Assembly (NCBI RefSeq): GCF_028649535.1 | Contig: NZ_JAQSJE010000004.1 | Location: forward strand, 1-64,000 | Source of the DNA: Mannheimia cairinae | Lineage (GTDB): Bacteria; Pseudomonadota; Gammaproteobacteria; Enterobacterales; Pasteurellaceae | Direction of reading: 5' to 3' | Length of the DNA stretch: 64,000 nucleotides | Shown: positions 48,273-57,051 of the stretch, one piece after another | Position numbering within the stretch: the first letter of the stretch is position 1 | Layout: every line of letters begins with the position of its first letter | Position numbers and translations under genes: made by a program | Notes under the pieces: generated by a model | What the model was told of the DNA's origin: nothing | The model's database searches: none | Seen by the model: only the letters and a program-made list of their open reading frames with translations

Positions 48273-51104
48273 TAATTTAGCTAAACCATTGAGGTACTCT
48301 TGCATTTTATCACGCTCTTTGGCAATCACTTGCTCTGGGGCTTTCGCTACAAATGCCTCATTGCTTAGCTTACCTTCAATGCGTGCCACTTCGCCTTTGA
48401 GTTTTTCCATCTCTTTGGCGAGTCGTGCTAGTTCTGCCTCTTTATTGATAAAGCCTGCCATTGGAATTAAGATCTCACCATTTGCGACTAATTTCGCCAC
48501 AGATAACGGTGCATTTTCGCCGTTTTCCAGCACGTTTACGCTATCCAGTTTTGCCATTGATTTCAACAATACTTCGTTAGCATTTAAAATGGTGACTTCA
48601 TCAGCCGAGAAATTACGAGCAATCAAATCTAACCCTTTGCTTGGTGCAATGTTGCTTTCAGCACGAATGTTACGCACTGCCACAATTACTTCTTTGATAA
48701 AGTTGATTTGGTTTTCTGCCTCTTCATCAACTGCAAGCGGTTCAAATTTCGGGAATTTTTGCAACATAATGGTATCGGCATCAATGTTTGCAAAACCTTT
48801 CACTTTTTGCCAGATTTCTTCAGTAATAAACGGCATAATCGGGTGGATTAAGCGTAATAATTTCTCTAACACATTGATGAGCGTACGGCTTGCCCCACGG
48901 CGTTGAGCGTCTGTCCCTTTGAAGAAAATCGGTTTGGTCAGCTCTAAGTACCAGTCGCAGAATTGATCCCAAGTGAACTCATAAATGGTGTTTGCCACTA
49001 GGTCAAAACGGTATTGAACAAGAGCGGTGCGGAAGGTTTCTACCGTGCGGTTGAATTGGCTTTCAATCCAACGATCTGCCAGTGAAAATTCAATTTCGCC
49101 TTCGCTTAAATCCAATTTGTCGTTAGTCAGCACATAACGGCTCGCATTCCACAATTTATTGCAGAAGTTGCGATAGCCTTCTAAGCGTTTCATATCCCAG
49201 TTAATATCACGCCCGTTGCTGGCTAATGCGGTAAGGGTGAAACGCAGTGCGTCCGTCCCGTGTGCAACAATGCCGTCAGCAAACTCTTTTTTGGTCGCTT
49301 TGGCAATTTTTTCCGCCAGTTGCGGCTGCATCATATTACCGGTGCGTTTTTCTAATAGATCTTCAAGAGAAATACCGTCGATCATATCGATTGGGTCAAG
49401 CACATTCCCTTTCGATTTAGACATTTTCTGTCCTTGCTCATCACGGATTAAGCCGGTGACATACACAGTTTTGAACGGCACTTGCGGTTTGCCGTTTTCA
49501 TCTTTGATGAAGTGCATCGTAAACATAATCATACGAGCCACCCAGAAGAAGATAATGTCGAAACCGGTAATCAACACATCGGTTGGGTGGAACATTTTCA
49601 GCTCTTTGGTCTGTTCTGGCCAGCCTAAGGTTGAGAATGTCCATAAGCCAGATGAGAACCAAGTATCCAGCACATCTTCGTCTTGTTTTAGGGCAAGATC
49701 GGCAGGCAGGTTGTGTTTTTGACGCACTTCTTCTTCATTGCGTGCTACATACACATTGCCTTGCTCATCATACCAAGCCGGAATGCGGTGTCCCCACCAA
49801 AGTTGGCGAGAAATACACCAGTCTTGAATATCACGCATCCAAGAGAAATACAGGTTTTCGTACTGTTTCGGCACGAATTGGATTTCGCCGTCTTCCACCG
49901 CTTTGGTCGCCACTTCCGCCAACGGTTTTACGGAAACATACCATTGATCGGTCAGCATCGGCTCAATCGGCACACCGCCACGGTCGCCGTAAGGCACTTT
50001 CAGATCATGCGGTTTGATCTCTTCCAATAAGTCTAAGGCTTCAAAATCTGCCACCACTTTTTTGCGTGCGGCAAAACGCTCTAAGCCTTGATAGTCGGCA
50101 GGGATTTTCGCTTCATAAGCCGTTAATGGCTTACCGTCTGAACCGACAATCTCCGCTTCATCACGAATATCGGCATTGAGGGTCATCACATTGACCATCG
50201 GTAAACTATGGCGTTTACCCACTTCGTAGTCGTTAAAGTCGTGAGCTGGGGTAATTTTCACTACACCCGTGCCAAATTCACGATCAACATAGTCATCGGT
50301 AATAATCGGAATTTCACGGTTTGCCAATGGCAATACGACGCTTTTACCGATCAGCGATTGATAACGCTCATCTTCCGGGTGAACCGCAACCGCCGTATCG
50401 CCCAACATCGTTTCCGGACGGGTGGTCGCCACCACTAAATAATCTTTGCCTTCTGCCGTTTTTGCACCGTTAGCAAGCGGATAGCGGAAATGCCAAAGCG
50501 AGCCTTTGCTCTCTTTATTTTCCACTTCTAAATCAGAAATTGCAGTGTGCAGTTTCGGATCCCAGTTTACTAAGCGTTTGCCACGGTAAATCAAGCCTTC
50601 TTCGTGTAAGCGAACAAACACTTCTTTCACCGCATTGGACAAGCCTTCGTCCATCGTGAAACGCTCACGATCCCAGTCGATGGAGTTACCCAAACGACGC
50701 ATTTGCTGGCTGATTGTACCACCCGAATAGGCTTTCCAATCCCAGATTTTGTTGATAAAGGCTTCACGCCCGTAATCGTGGCGGGTTTTGCCTTCTTCCG
50801 CTGCGATTTTACGCTCCACCACCATTTGGGTCGCAATCCCTGCGTGGTCAGTCCCAGCCTGCCACAAGGTATTATTGCCTTCCATACGGTTAAAACGGAT
50901 CAGCGTATCCATTAAGGTTTGCTGGAATGCATGCCCCATATGCAGACTACCCGTTACATTCGGCGGCGGAATAGCGATACAGTAGCTCGGTGCGTTAATA
51001 TCTTCGCTCGGTTTAAAATAGCCTTGCGATTCCCAGTGTTGGTAGAGCGCTTGCTCTACGGCGGAAGGGTTAAAACGGTCTTCCATTGTGAATTGTTTTG
51101 TCAT
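48240..51104 (-). CDS. valS: valyl-tRNA synthetase
   Basis: A 954-residue class I aminoacyl-tRNA synthetase that charges tRNA(Val). The HIGH-type signature is HMGH at 55-58 ([13 protein letters not shown]), and the KMSKS loop is near residue 560. A C-terminal coiled coil ([19 protein letters not shown]) is also typical. The length equals E. coli ValS (951). In E. coli, holC lies immediately upstream; here holC is 3.6 kb away, with accessory genes between. The 3' end is duplicated at 38748-38790. Confidence 0.97.
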   Translation of the reverse strand: MTKQFTMEDRFNPSAVEQALYQHWESQGYFKPSEDINAPSYCIAIPPPNVTGSLHMGHAFQQTLMDTLIRFNRMEGNNTLWQAGTDHAGIATQMVVERKIAAEEGKTRHDYGREAFINKIWDWKAYSGGTISQQMRRLGNSIDWDRERFTMDEGLSNAVKEVFVRLHEEGLIYRGKRLVNWDPKLHTAISDLEVENKESKGSLWHFRYPLANGAKTAEGKDYLVVATTRPETMLGDTAVAVHPEDERYQSLIGKSVVLPLANREIPIITDDYVDREFGTGVVKITPAHDFNDYEVGKRHSLPMVNVMTLNADIRDEAEIVGSDGKPLTAYEAKIPADYQGLERFAARKKVVADFEALDLLEEIKPHDLKVPYGDRGGVPIEPMLTDQWYVSVKPLAEVATKAVEDGEIQFVPKQYENLYFSWMRDIQDWCISRQLWWGHRIPAWYDEQGNVYVARNEEEVRQKHNLPADLALKQDEDVLDTWFSSGLWTFSTLGWPEQTKELKMFHPTDVLITGFDIIFFWVARMIMFTMHFIKDENGKPQVPFKTVYVTGLIRDEQGQKMSKSKGNVLDPIDMIDGISLEDLLEKRTGNMMQPQLAEKIAKATKKEFADGIVAHGTDALRFTLTALASNGRDINWDMKRLEGYRNFCNKLWNASRYVLTNDKLDLSEGEIEFSLADRWIESQFNRTVETFRTALVQYRFDLVANTIYEFTWDQFCDWYLELTKPIFFKGTDAQRRGASRTLINVLEKLLRLIHPIMPFITEEIWQKVKGFANIDADTIMLQKFPKFEPLAVDEEAENQINFIKEVIVAVRNIRAESNIAPSKGLDLIARNFSADEVTILNANEVLLKSMAKLDSVNVLENGENAPLSVAKLVANGEILIPMAGFINKEAELARLAKEMEKLKGEVARIEGKLSNEAFVAKAPEQVIAKERDKMQEYLNGLAKLQTQYSEIEAL

Positions 51105-51131
51105 TGGGTTTCTCTACGTGCTTATAATGTA

Positions 51132-52283
51132 TTACTGATTATTAAAATTCTCTTTTAGATGATTCAAATATTCTTTAAATGTTGATTCAAATATTCTCAT
51201 TGTTTTAATTTGCCATTTAATAGCTTCATCCCAACTATGTTTATCATATAGCTCAAAGATTTCATTATTAGTGATAGATATTCTACTAGCTTTTCGATCA
51301 TCTAAACGCTCCCAAGATAATTCCAACTTTAATTCGTTTTCGATATTCTCTTGCTCTTTAATTAGCGAATCAAAAAATCTTTTATTTTCTTCTTGCTCTT
51401 TTCTATTAATATAAAGTTCAACTCTGGCTGATGAAATGCCAATAACAAAAATATATTGAACTGATGATATGCCAGAACCTGCAGAAATCCAATTATCTTT
51501 AGATGTTGTTCTATTTTGAAATAAACTTAGGTTTTCTTTTTTACAATTCTCTAACAATTTATCCCAATATTCGACATAAATTTCTTTTCTTTTACTTTTA
51601 TTAGATGATATTGCAGTTTCTTGTATTTCTTTTTGAGAAAGTTTTATCATATAGTTTTCTGTTTCAGGAATAGGAATGATTTTATCAACATCTATAATTA
51701 TCTGGTTATCATCTAATTGATAAGGAATAAATCTAATACATTGTACATCAATACTCTTCGCTCTTAGCCATAATACAGTACTTGTAACTTCTGGTCGAAA
51801 TTCTTTCGCAATAAGAATAATACGTTGGTTAAATCCTGAGTTTAGTGATATATTCTCAAATTCTTCTTCATCAAAAAATTCACAAAGCTCTGTACTAGCA
51901 CTTTTATTTTGATTAGGGTACTTTTTATCTAAATAATCTTGGTAAATTTGGATTATTTGGTCTTTATTAAAACTTGAGCAATAAGAGACATATTTTAGTG
52001 CTTGCCAAGTTACATCTTTGCCACTATCGTCTAATTTATTTTCAATTAAAATCAAATTGCCATTTTTATCAATAGCAAGTAAGTCTAATCTTTCTTTTGT
52101 TTTATCAAAATCACTAAACTCTTTTTGTATAATTAATATTTTTTCCCCTAAAGCATTACATAAAATTTGGGGATTATTATCTACCCATTCTTGAAGATCA
52201 TAACGTTCTTTTAGTAATTGTTCTGAAAAAGTTGTTTTATTAATTTCTTTTAATTTTTTACTTGATTTATCTAGAATATACAT
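51132..52283 (-). CDS. DUF4268 protein with PD-(D/E)xK-like N-terminus
   Basis: A 383-residue protein of the DUF4268 type. The N-terminal half has a nuclease-like core, D67 in RLDLLAID and E81/K83 in LILIENKL, the spacing of PD-(D/E)xK enzymes, here as E-N-K. The C-terminal half (about 235-375) is the DUF4268 region, with SWERLDDRKASRISI. It is A/T-rich and lies immediately upstream of valS on the same strand. Proteins of this kind occur near restriction and defence genes, but a function is not established. Confidence 0.75.
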   Translation of the reverse strand: MYILDKSSKKLKEINKTTFSEQLLKERYDLQEWVDNNPQILCNALGEKILIIQKEFSDFDKTKERLDLLAIDKNGNLILIENKLDDSGKDVTWQALKYVSYCSSFNKDQIIQIYQDYLDKKYPNQNKSASTELCEFFDEEEFENISLNSGFNQRIILIAKEFRPEVTSTVLWLRAKSIDVQCIRFIPYQLDDNQIIIDVDKIIPIPETENYMIKLSQKEIQETAISSNKSKRKEIYVEYWDKLLENCKKENLSLFQNRTTSKDNWISAGSGISSVQYIFVIGISSARVELYINRKEQEENKRFFDSLIKEQENIENELKLELSWERLDDRKASRISITNNEIFELYDKHSWDEAIKWQIKTMRIFESTFKEYLNHLKENFNNQ

Positions 52284-52353
52284 ACTTATGTCCTGATGAT
52301 TTGAGAATTATTATTTTAAATGTGTAAATATGCGGAAATTCACTGCTTTTTAC

Positions 52354-52408
52354 CCATGCATGGTAAACCATACGTAGTTATGATCTGAGCCACTTTGTGG
52401 CTCTTTGA
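52354..52408. repeat. dispersed repeat, copy A
   Basis: CCATGCATGGTAAACCATACGTAGTTATGATC, broken here as CCATGCATGGTAAACC and ATACGTAGTTATGATC, is followed by GAGCCACTTTGTGGCTC. The same arrangement with about 75 percent identity is at 53978-54040. The two copies bracket the lipoprotein and zeta-like genes. Confidence 0.65.
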
Positions 52409-52452
52409 TTTTTTCTACTCTTACTAACCACAAGATGTTTGTTTTCATCATT

Positions 52453-53040
52453 CTAACAGCCTGTTGTTGTACTTCCAGCACAAGCAGCCCCCCAAATAAT
52501 CATCATTGGCACAATAGCAACCGCAGCAACAGGGAGCATTAAAATACTTTTAATATCTTCACCAATATTTAACTTGCTTTCATAGTAGCTTACATCAGCA
52601 AAAAATGAACCATTCACTGGATTTTTAGCAAGAATTTCATCTCGATTTTGTAGTTTTACTCGTTGTCCTGAGGTGCTAAAATTTACACTATTATCACTTC
52701 CAATCCCGTATGTTTTACGAATGGCTTGTTTATCTTCGTCAGGTAATACCTTTAACATTCCTGTATAGTGAATATTCACATTAGAAGCATCTGTAATGGC
52801 AATTAATACATCTGCTTTTTGGATATATTTAGCATAATTTGATTTCATAAAACTATCAAATTCACTAACACTTTTCCCTGAAAACAGATAATCATTTTTC
52901 TCACCGATAACATAGAGCTGATTATTAGAAATCAAAAACGCTAACATTCTTTCAGGCTCTCGAGAAATTCTCTCAGCTTTTGTCGTACAAGCTGCTAATG
53001 TTAGACACAATGTAGCAAGTAAGATAAAGATTTTCTTCAT
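52453..53040 (-). CDS. predicted lipoprotein
   Basis: A 195-residue exported protein. The signal peptide ends in the lipobox LAAC, with the lipidated cysteine at residue 18. The mature part is soluble up to about residue 160, followed by a hydrophobic segment (ILMLPVAAVAIVPMMIIWGAA) and a short cysteine-containing tail. A trailing membrane segment on a lipoprotein is uncommon. I do not recognise the family. It is flanked by dispersed repeats. Confidence 0.75.
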   Translation of the reverse strand: MKKIFILLATLCLTLAACTTKAERISREPERMLAFLISNNQLYVIGEKNDYLFSGKSVSEFDSFMKSNYAKYIQKADVLIAITDASNVNIHYTGMLKVLPDEDKQAIRKTYGIGSDNSVNFSTSGQRVKLQNRDEILAKNPVNGSFFADVSYYESKLNIGEDIKSILMLPVAAVAIVPMMIIWGAACAGSTTTGC

Positions 53041-53135
53041 AGATTAGATCCCTAATTTCATTCCCGATGGCACTCGTCTCTGACGAGTACCTTAGATTTT
53101 TTAAGTACTAGTCAAAGATAGAGTTATCTTTTTAC

Positions 53136-53196
53136 AAGCGGTCTAGTTTTAATGATTTTTTGCAAAATTTTCTAAAAATCCAACCGCTTGTAACCT
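53136..53196. repeat. inverted uptake signals overlapping a gene end
   Basis: ACAAGCGGTC at 53136-53145 and the inverse ACCGCTTGT at 53183-53191 face each other with A/T tails between. The right-hand one lies within the last codons of the zeta-like gene, encoding its YKRLDF tail. Confidence 0.75.
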
Positions 53197-53771
53197 AACA
53201 CTAAAAGTTCATTCCGTAAATTTTCACACCACTCTACCAATTTTTCTTCAATCTGCGTAATTTTTCCATTTTCGATATGAAAAACGACTTCGGGTATTTC
53301 TGCAGAGTTGTCGTAAATTAATGCTTCATCGCAAAATGAAAGTGCGGTAATTAAATTTTTTCGGCTAATTTCAAACCGTTGGCGGATTGTTTGTTCATCA
53401 ATAAAATGCCCGCCGGCTTGTACTCGGGCTTGTACACGCTTTACATTTATATCCGGATCATTTACTCCGATGTAATTCAGTCGAACAGTAAATCCTTGCT
53501 CTTTTGCCTGTTTCATTCGATTTAAAACAGATTTACCCGAAAGGGTAGATTCCATCGAAAAAGAAATTTGATTTTTCAATGCAAACTTAGATAGCTCAAC
53601 GGCTTTTCTCCCTGCTTCAATATCAGCAAGGCGTGGATTTTTCGGATTGATTTCCATTGCAATATGATCGGAATCAATCACAATTTGTACGGTATCTTTA
53701 TTAAAACCACGCAAGGTTGTTTTGCCCGCACCGTTCGTACCACAGTAGAAAATCGCCAGATTATTTTGCAT
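53172..53771 (-). CDS. zeta-toxin-like P-loop ATPase/kinase
   Basis: A 199-residue AAA/zeta-type protein. Walker A is GTNGAGKT at 11-18. A zeta-like ESTLSGKS segment near residues 74-81 and a basic RVQARVQAGGHFIDEQTIRQRF segment match the substrate-binding layout of zeta kinases, which phosphorylate UDP-sugar precursors of the cell wall. Its start overlaps the end of a 56-codon gene by 11 bases. The last residues are encoded by an uptake signal. Whether it is toxic is not shown by sequence; solitary zeta-like ATPases without toxicity also exist. Confidence 0.78.
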   Translation of the reverse strand: MQNNLAIFYCGTNGAGKTTLRGFNKDTVQIVIDSDHIAMEINPKNPRLADIEAGRKAVELSKFALKNQISFSMESTLSGKSVLNRMKQAKEQGFTVRLNYIGVNDPDINVKRVQARVQAGGHFIDEQTIRQRFEISRKNLITALSFCDEALIYDNSAEIPEVVFHIENGKITQIEEKLVEWCENLRNELLVLGYKRLDF

Positions 53772-53931
53772 ATTTAATTACTTTCTCTGTACCATCAGGA
53801 TAATGTTCTACAATATTCCCATTCGGTCGCATAAATGTCAGTACTTCACGCTTTTTCTTGTCTTCCATCCACGCTTTAAACTGAATCTGTAATTGGCGTT
53901 GATGTTCTTTAATTTGTTCGATTTTGGTCAT
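53761..53931 (-). CDS. small partner of the zeta-like protein
   Basis: A 56-residue protein (MTKIEQIKEHQRQLQIQF...) with a helical, charged first half and a short strand-rich end (MRPNGNIVEHYPDGTEKVIKY). A strong site, AGGGGAAATAAA, precedes its ATG. The stop overlaps the zeta-like start (ATGCAAAATAA), so the two are coupled like a toxin-antitoxin pair. It is not recognisably an epsilon antitoxin. Confidence 0.75.
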   Translation of the reverse strand: MTKIEQIKEHQRQLQIQFKAWMEDKKKREVLTFMRPNGNIVEHYPDGTEKVIKYAK

Positions 53932-53977
53932 TTTATTTCCCCTTTAAGTATGAGATACATTTTCGGGTATTATTTCT

Positions 53978-54040
53978 CCACGCACGGCAAGCCGTACGTG
54001 GTTACTATCAGCTTTTGGCTAAGTGAGCCACTTTGTGGCT
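53978..54040. repeat. dispersed repeat, copy B
   Basis: CCACGCACGGCAAGCCGTACG, given here as CCACGCACGG and CAAGCCGTACG, then GTGGTTACTATC and GAGCCACTTTGTGGCT. It matches copy A at 52354-52408 with an 11-base insert. The inner palindromes (CGGCAAGCCG, AGCCACTTTGTGGCT) are kept in both. Confidence 0.65.
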
Positions 54041-54042
54041 TT

Positions 54043-54196
54043 CAAATCTCCCCTAACCCCTCTTTACTAAAGAGGGGGACTGTTTTTTGGGAATAATTAA
54101 AAATCTACGCAATTATAAATTTTTATTTTTCGACAAAATGAATATTTCTTGCTGATCTATTCCCCTCTTTAGTAAAGATGGGTTAGGGGAGATTTG
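54043..54196. repeat. 154-bp MITE-like inverted repeat
   Basis: Arms of 35 bases at 54043-54077 and 54162-54196 match at 34 of 35 positions when one is inverted (first bases CAAATCTCCCCTAACCC). The inside is A/T-rich and has no gene. It could be a short non-autonomous element or a strong cruciform-type terminator; it lies downstream of elaA, reading on the minus strand. Confidence 0.7.
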
Positions 54197-54239
54197 TCAA
54201 TTAAATTTGTAAATCCCCTCTAATTCAGCTAATTTATGA

Positions 54240-54677
54240 TTACCCATCTTTTAGCACCATATCCAAATGCTCAATCCCATCTTCCAAATAAACGCCGGAT
54301 ACCGCTTGAAAACCAAAACCTTCGTAGAATCCTTGTAGATAACGTTGGGCTTGAGCGTGTATTGGCTGGTTAGGAAAATGTGCTACACAATAATCCATTG
54401 CTTTTTGGACTAATTCTCTTGCCAATCCAAAGCCTCGGGCATTTTTTGCGACGCATACTCTACCGAGATGAATGCCGTCTTCTTCCGGAATTAAACGGCA
54501 GTAAGCGGTTAAATTCTTGGTATTTTTTGCAAATAAATGCACCGCTTGTAAATCTTTATTATCGACTTCTTGATAAGGGCAGTTTTGTTCTACCACAAAA
54601 ACAGCAGTACGTAATTTGTAGATTTCAAATAGCTCAAGCGTAGATAATTCGGTAAAGGTTTTTAATTGCCACATCAT
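54240..54677 (-). CDS. elaA: ElaA family GNAT acetyltransferase
   Basis: A 145-residue N-acetyltransferase of the ElaA family, substrate unknown. LRTAVFVVEQNCPYQEVDNKD is the family signature; GRVCVAKNARGFGLARELVQKA carries the acetyl-CoA loop. The ATG at 54677 overlaps the holC stop (ATGA), so it is translated with holC. An earlier ATG at 54701 lies inside holC and gives a longer, non-family N-terminus. Confidence 0.9.
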   Translation of the reverse strand: MMWQLKTFTELSTLELFEIYKLRTAVFVVEQNCPYQEVDNKDLQAVHLFAKNTKNLTAYCRLIPEEDGIHLGRVCVAKNARGFGLARELVQKAMDYCVAHFPNQPIHAQAQRYLQGFYEGFGFQAVSGVYLEDGIEHLDMVLKDG

Positions 54678-55111
54678 AGTTGTACTGTTTCCAACTGCCA
54701 ACCTAATTGGCGATACTGTTTGTATCGTTCTCTCGCTTGTGCTTTAGCGGTTTCATCAACAGGTACAAAATCAATGATTTGATTAAAACTATTGATAAAT
54801 TCAGGTATTTCTGTTTGCAGATTAATCAATAAATCACGACGTTGGGCATTGCGTTTGCCTTTCCAAGATATTTCAATAGGTGTTGGGTAAGTAGTCACTT
54901 CACCTGATAAATTGTGTGGTACAAAAGAATCAGGATCCCTTGCCCAAAGTGCTTCATCAATATTTAGAGCTTGTTGTTCCGTTTCACAGCTTATAAGCAC
55001 TCGCTTACCTAATCGCCAGGCAGAGGCCGCAAGCTCACAAGCTTGAGCTTCTGATGCTGAGATATTATCTAAATCAAGCTGACTTAATAGATAAAATTGC
55101 ACTTGTTTCAC
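54674..55111 (-). CDS. holC: DNA polymerase III chi subunit HolC
   Basis: A 145-residue clamp-loader accessory protein that binds single-strand binding protein and, through psi (HolD), the clamp loader. The N-terminus KQVQFYLL and the segments LAASAWRLGKRVLISC and DEALWARDPDSFVPHNL are typical. It forms an operon with elaA. In E. coli it directly precedes valS; here the order is broken by accessory genes. Confidence 0.92.
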   Translation of the reverse strand: MKQVQFYLLSQLDLDNISASEAQACELAASAWRLGKRVLISCETEQQALNIDEALWARDPDSFVPHNLSGEVTTYPTPIEISWKGKRNAQRRDLLINLQTEIPEFINSFNQIIDFVPVDETAKAQARERYKQYRQLGWQLETVQL

Positions 55112-55337
55112 AGAATTGTCCTAGATAATGGCTAATACATTTAAACAGTAGATTTTAGCCGAAAATAAAGGAAATATAAAATCTAAGCTGCTTTTTTTAC
55201 AAAAATAAATAATATATAAAGTTTTTCATCATTGAACTAATAAAATTTAGTTAGCTCTAATACAAGAACGCACTATTTCTATCAGTAGAAATTGTGTAGA
55301 ATAAAATTCCCATTTGATTATTTATAAGGAACTTACT

Positions 55338-55781
55338 ATGGGTTTATTTGATTTTGTTGGCGACATTGGTCGTAAATTATTTAATAAAGAAGAAGATGCA
55401 TCAAAAGCGGTTACTGAGCATTTAAGTGAAGATAATCCAGGTGTGGAAAATGTAAATGTAACGGTTGAGAATGGTGTTGCAAAAATTTCAGGTATTGCTT
55501 CAACAGCTGCTGCAGTTGAGAAAGCTGTATTAATGGCTGGTAATGTAGCAGGTATTACAGAAGTAAATATTGATGCGTTGCAACGTCCTGATAGTGAGCC
55601 ATTAGCAAGTGATGATGAGCTTTATGTAATCCAAAAAGGCGATACTTTGTGGGATATTGCAACCAAAGCATATGGCAATGGTGCTAAATATAAAGCGATT
55701 GTTGAAGCGAATAAAGAAGTGATTAAAGACGAGAATAAGATTTTTCCTGGTCAAAAAATCCGGATTCCAAAAGGTTTATAA
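55338..55781 (+). CDS. kbp: BON-LysM protein Kbp (YgaU)
   Basis: A 147-residue cytoplasmic protein. An N-terminal BON domain spans about residues 25-90 (VENVNVTVENGVAKISG), and a C-terminal LysM domain spans 97-146 (YVIQKGDTLWDIATKAYG...PGQKIRIPKG). E. coli Kbp binds potassium through the BON domain. The ATG at 55338 follows TAAGGAAC and gives the expected MGLFDFV start; an ATG at 55314 is weaker. It is divergent from holC and ends at a clear terminator. Confidence 0.92.
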   Translation: MGLFDFVGDIGRKLFNKEEDASKAVTEHLSEDNPGVENVNVTVENGVAKISGIASTAAAVEKAVLMAGNVAGITEVNIDALQRPDSEPLASDDELYVIQKGDTLWDIATKAYGNGAKYKAIVEANKEVIKDENKIFPGQKIRIPKGL

Positions 55782-55789
55782 TCAATTTA

Positions 55790-55824
55790 AAAACGCTAAA
55801 TTTTTGATGAGTTTAGCGTTTTTT
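55790..55824 (+). terminator. kbp terminator
   Basis: AAACGCTAAA at 55791-55800 pairs with TTTAGCGTTT at 55812-55821, with T residues continuing to 55824. Confidence 0.88.
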
Positions 55825-55873
55825 ATGCCCATAAAATTTAACATATAGGACCAAACATCATCTTTAACTAAAA

Positions 55874-55906
55874 GCAAAAAATAACCCCACTAGCGGACTA
55901 GTGGGG
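55874..55906 (-). terminator. terminator of the repeat-lipoprotein gene
   Basis: CCCCACTAG at 55885-55893 pairs with CTAGTGGGG at 55898-55906. On the minus strand it is followed by TTATTTTTTG, an adequate T-tract for the gene at 55933-56913. Confidence 0.85.
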
Positions 55907-55932
55907 CTGAGTTATATGTTTTAAGTGAAAAA

Positions 55933-56913
55933 TTATTTATTTTCAACCGCTTGCTTCATTTCTTCAATTTTCGCTTCCGTTGCTGCTTTAGCCTCTTCTG
56001 CCTTAGCAGCAGCTGCATCTTTCATTTCAGCTGCTTTGTCAGCGGTTGCTTGAGCTGCTTCAGATGTTGCAGCTTTAGCCTCTTCTACCTTAACGGTAGC
56101 TGCATCTTTCATTTCAGTTGCTTTGTCAGAGGTTGCTTGAGCTGCTTCAGATGTTGCAGCTTTAACCTCTTCTACTTTAGCGGCAGCTGCATCTTTCATT
56201 TCAGCTGCTTTGTCAGCAGTTGCTTGAGCTGCTTCAGATGTTGCAGTTTTAGCTTCTTCTAATTTAGTTGCAGCTGCATCTTTTACTTCAGCAGCTTTTT
56301 CTGCAGTTGCTTGAGTCGCTTCAGTGGCGGCTGCTTTTGTTTCTTCCAGTTGAGCTGCTGCCGCATTTTTTACTTCAGCTACTTTTTCAGCTGTTGCTTG
56401 AGTTGCATCAGAAGTTGTGGCTTTTGCTTCTTCTAATTTAGCAACAGTAGCTTCTTTTATCTGGTCTGCTTTTTCCATCGCAGCTTGGGTTGCTTCAGAA
56501 GTTGCAGCTTTTACTTCTGCTAATTTAGTTGCTGTTGCATCTTTTATTTCATCTGCTTTTTCCATAACAGTTTGAGCTGCTTCAGAAGTCGCTGCTTTTA
56601 CCTCTTCCAGTTTAGTCGCTGCGGCCTCTTTTACTTCGTTGATTTTATCTGCCGTTGCTTGAGCCGCTTCAGCAGTTGCCGCTTTTACTTCATCTAATTT
56701 GGCTGATGCTGCTTCTTTTAATTCTTCTGCTTTTTCTGCAGCAGCTTGTGCTTCATAAGTTGCAGTTCTTTCTTCTTCTAATTTAGTTGCTGCGGCATCT
56801 TTAACTTCAGTTACTTTTTCACTTGTTGCCTGAACCGCTTCTTTTGCTTGATCGCAAGCTGCAAGTGTCATTGTTGAACCTAATACTAATAATGCTAAAA
56901 ATGATTTTTTCAT
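55933..56913 (-). CDS. alanine-rich lipoprotein with 29-residue repeats
   Basis: A 326-residue predicted lipoprotein. The signal peptide ends in LAAC, with the cysteine at residue 20. Almost all of the rest is made of about ten imperfect 29-residue repeats of the form EMKDAAAAKVEEVKAATSEA plus AQATADKAA, a pattern of long amphipathic helices like LEA or apolipoprotein proteins. The last three repeats are nearly identical at the DNA level (87-base units), so unit number can change by recombination. It is probably in the outer membrane or periplasm as a rod. No enzymatic motif is present. It lies between kbp and rne. Confidence 0.85.
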   Translation of the reverse strand: MKKSFLALLVLGSTMTLAACDQAKEAVQATSEKVTEVKDAAATKLEEERTATYEAQAAAEKAEELKEAASAKLDEVKAATAEAAQATADKINEVKEAAATKLEEVKAATSEAAQTVMEKADEIKDATATKLAEVKAATSEATQAAMEKADQIKEATVAKLEEAKATTSDATQATAEKVAEVKNAAAAQLEETKAAATEATQATAEKAAEVKDAAATKLEEAKTATSEAAQATADKAAEMKDAAAAKVEEVKAATSEAAQATSDKATEMKDAATVKVEEAKAATSEAAQATADKAAEMKDAAAAKAEEAKAATEAKIEEMKQAVENK

Positions 56914-57051
56914 TCTAAATTCCTTAAATAATTAAATAAACAAATTGTCAATATAGCAATTTAGTCACTATTTTATGAGAAAAGTTCATAAAAAATGCCT
57001 ATTGTGTAAATAAACAATAGGCATAAACTTTATTTTTAAACGCTAGAGCGT

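Noticed and set aside
48229-48906. Long plus-strand open frame opposite the valS 3' half, and other frames opposite valS
   Set aside because: valS on the minus strand is full length with all motifs; the opposite frames lack recognisable domains.
55835-55865. CATATAGGACCAAACATCAT near kbp as another IS256-type end
   Set aside because: Only the first ten bases fit the end at 27013; the rest diverges, no partner end is nearby and no transposase remains are seen.
55951-56262. Plus-strand open frame opposite the repeat lipoprotein (serine/cysteine/phenylalanine-rich)
   Set aside because: It is a mirror of the 87-base repeats on the other strand; the composition is a by-product of alanine/glutamate codons and no start signal is present.
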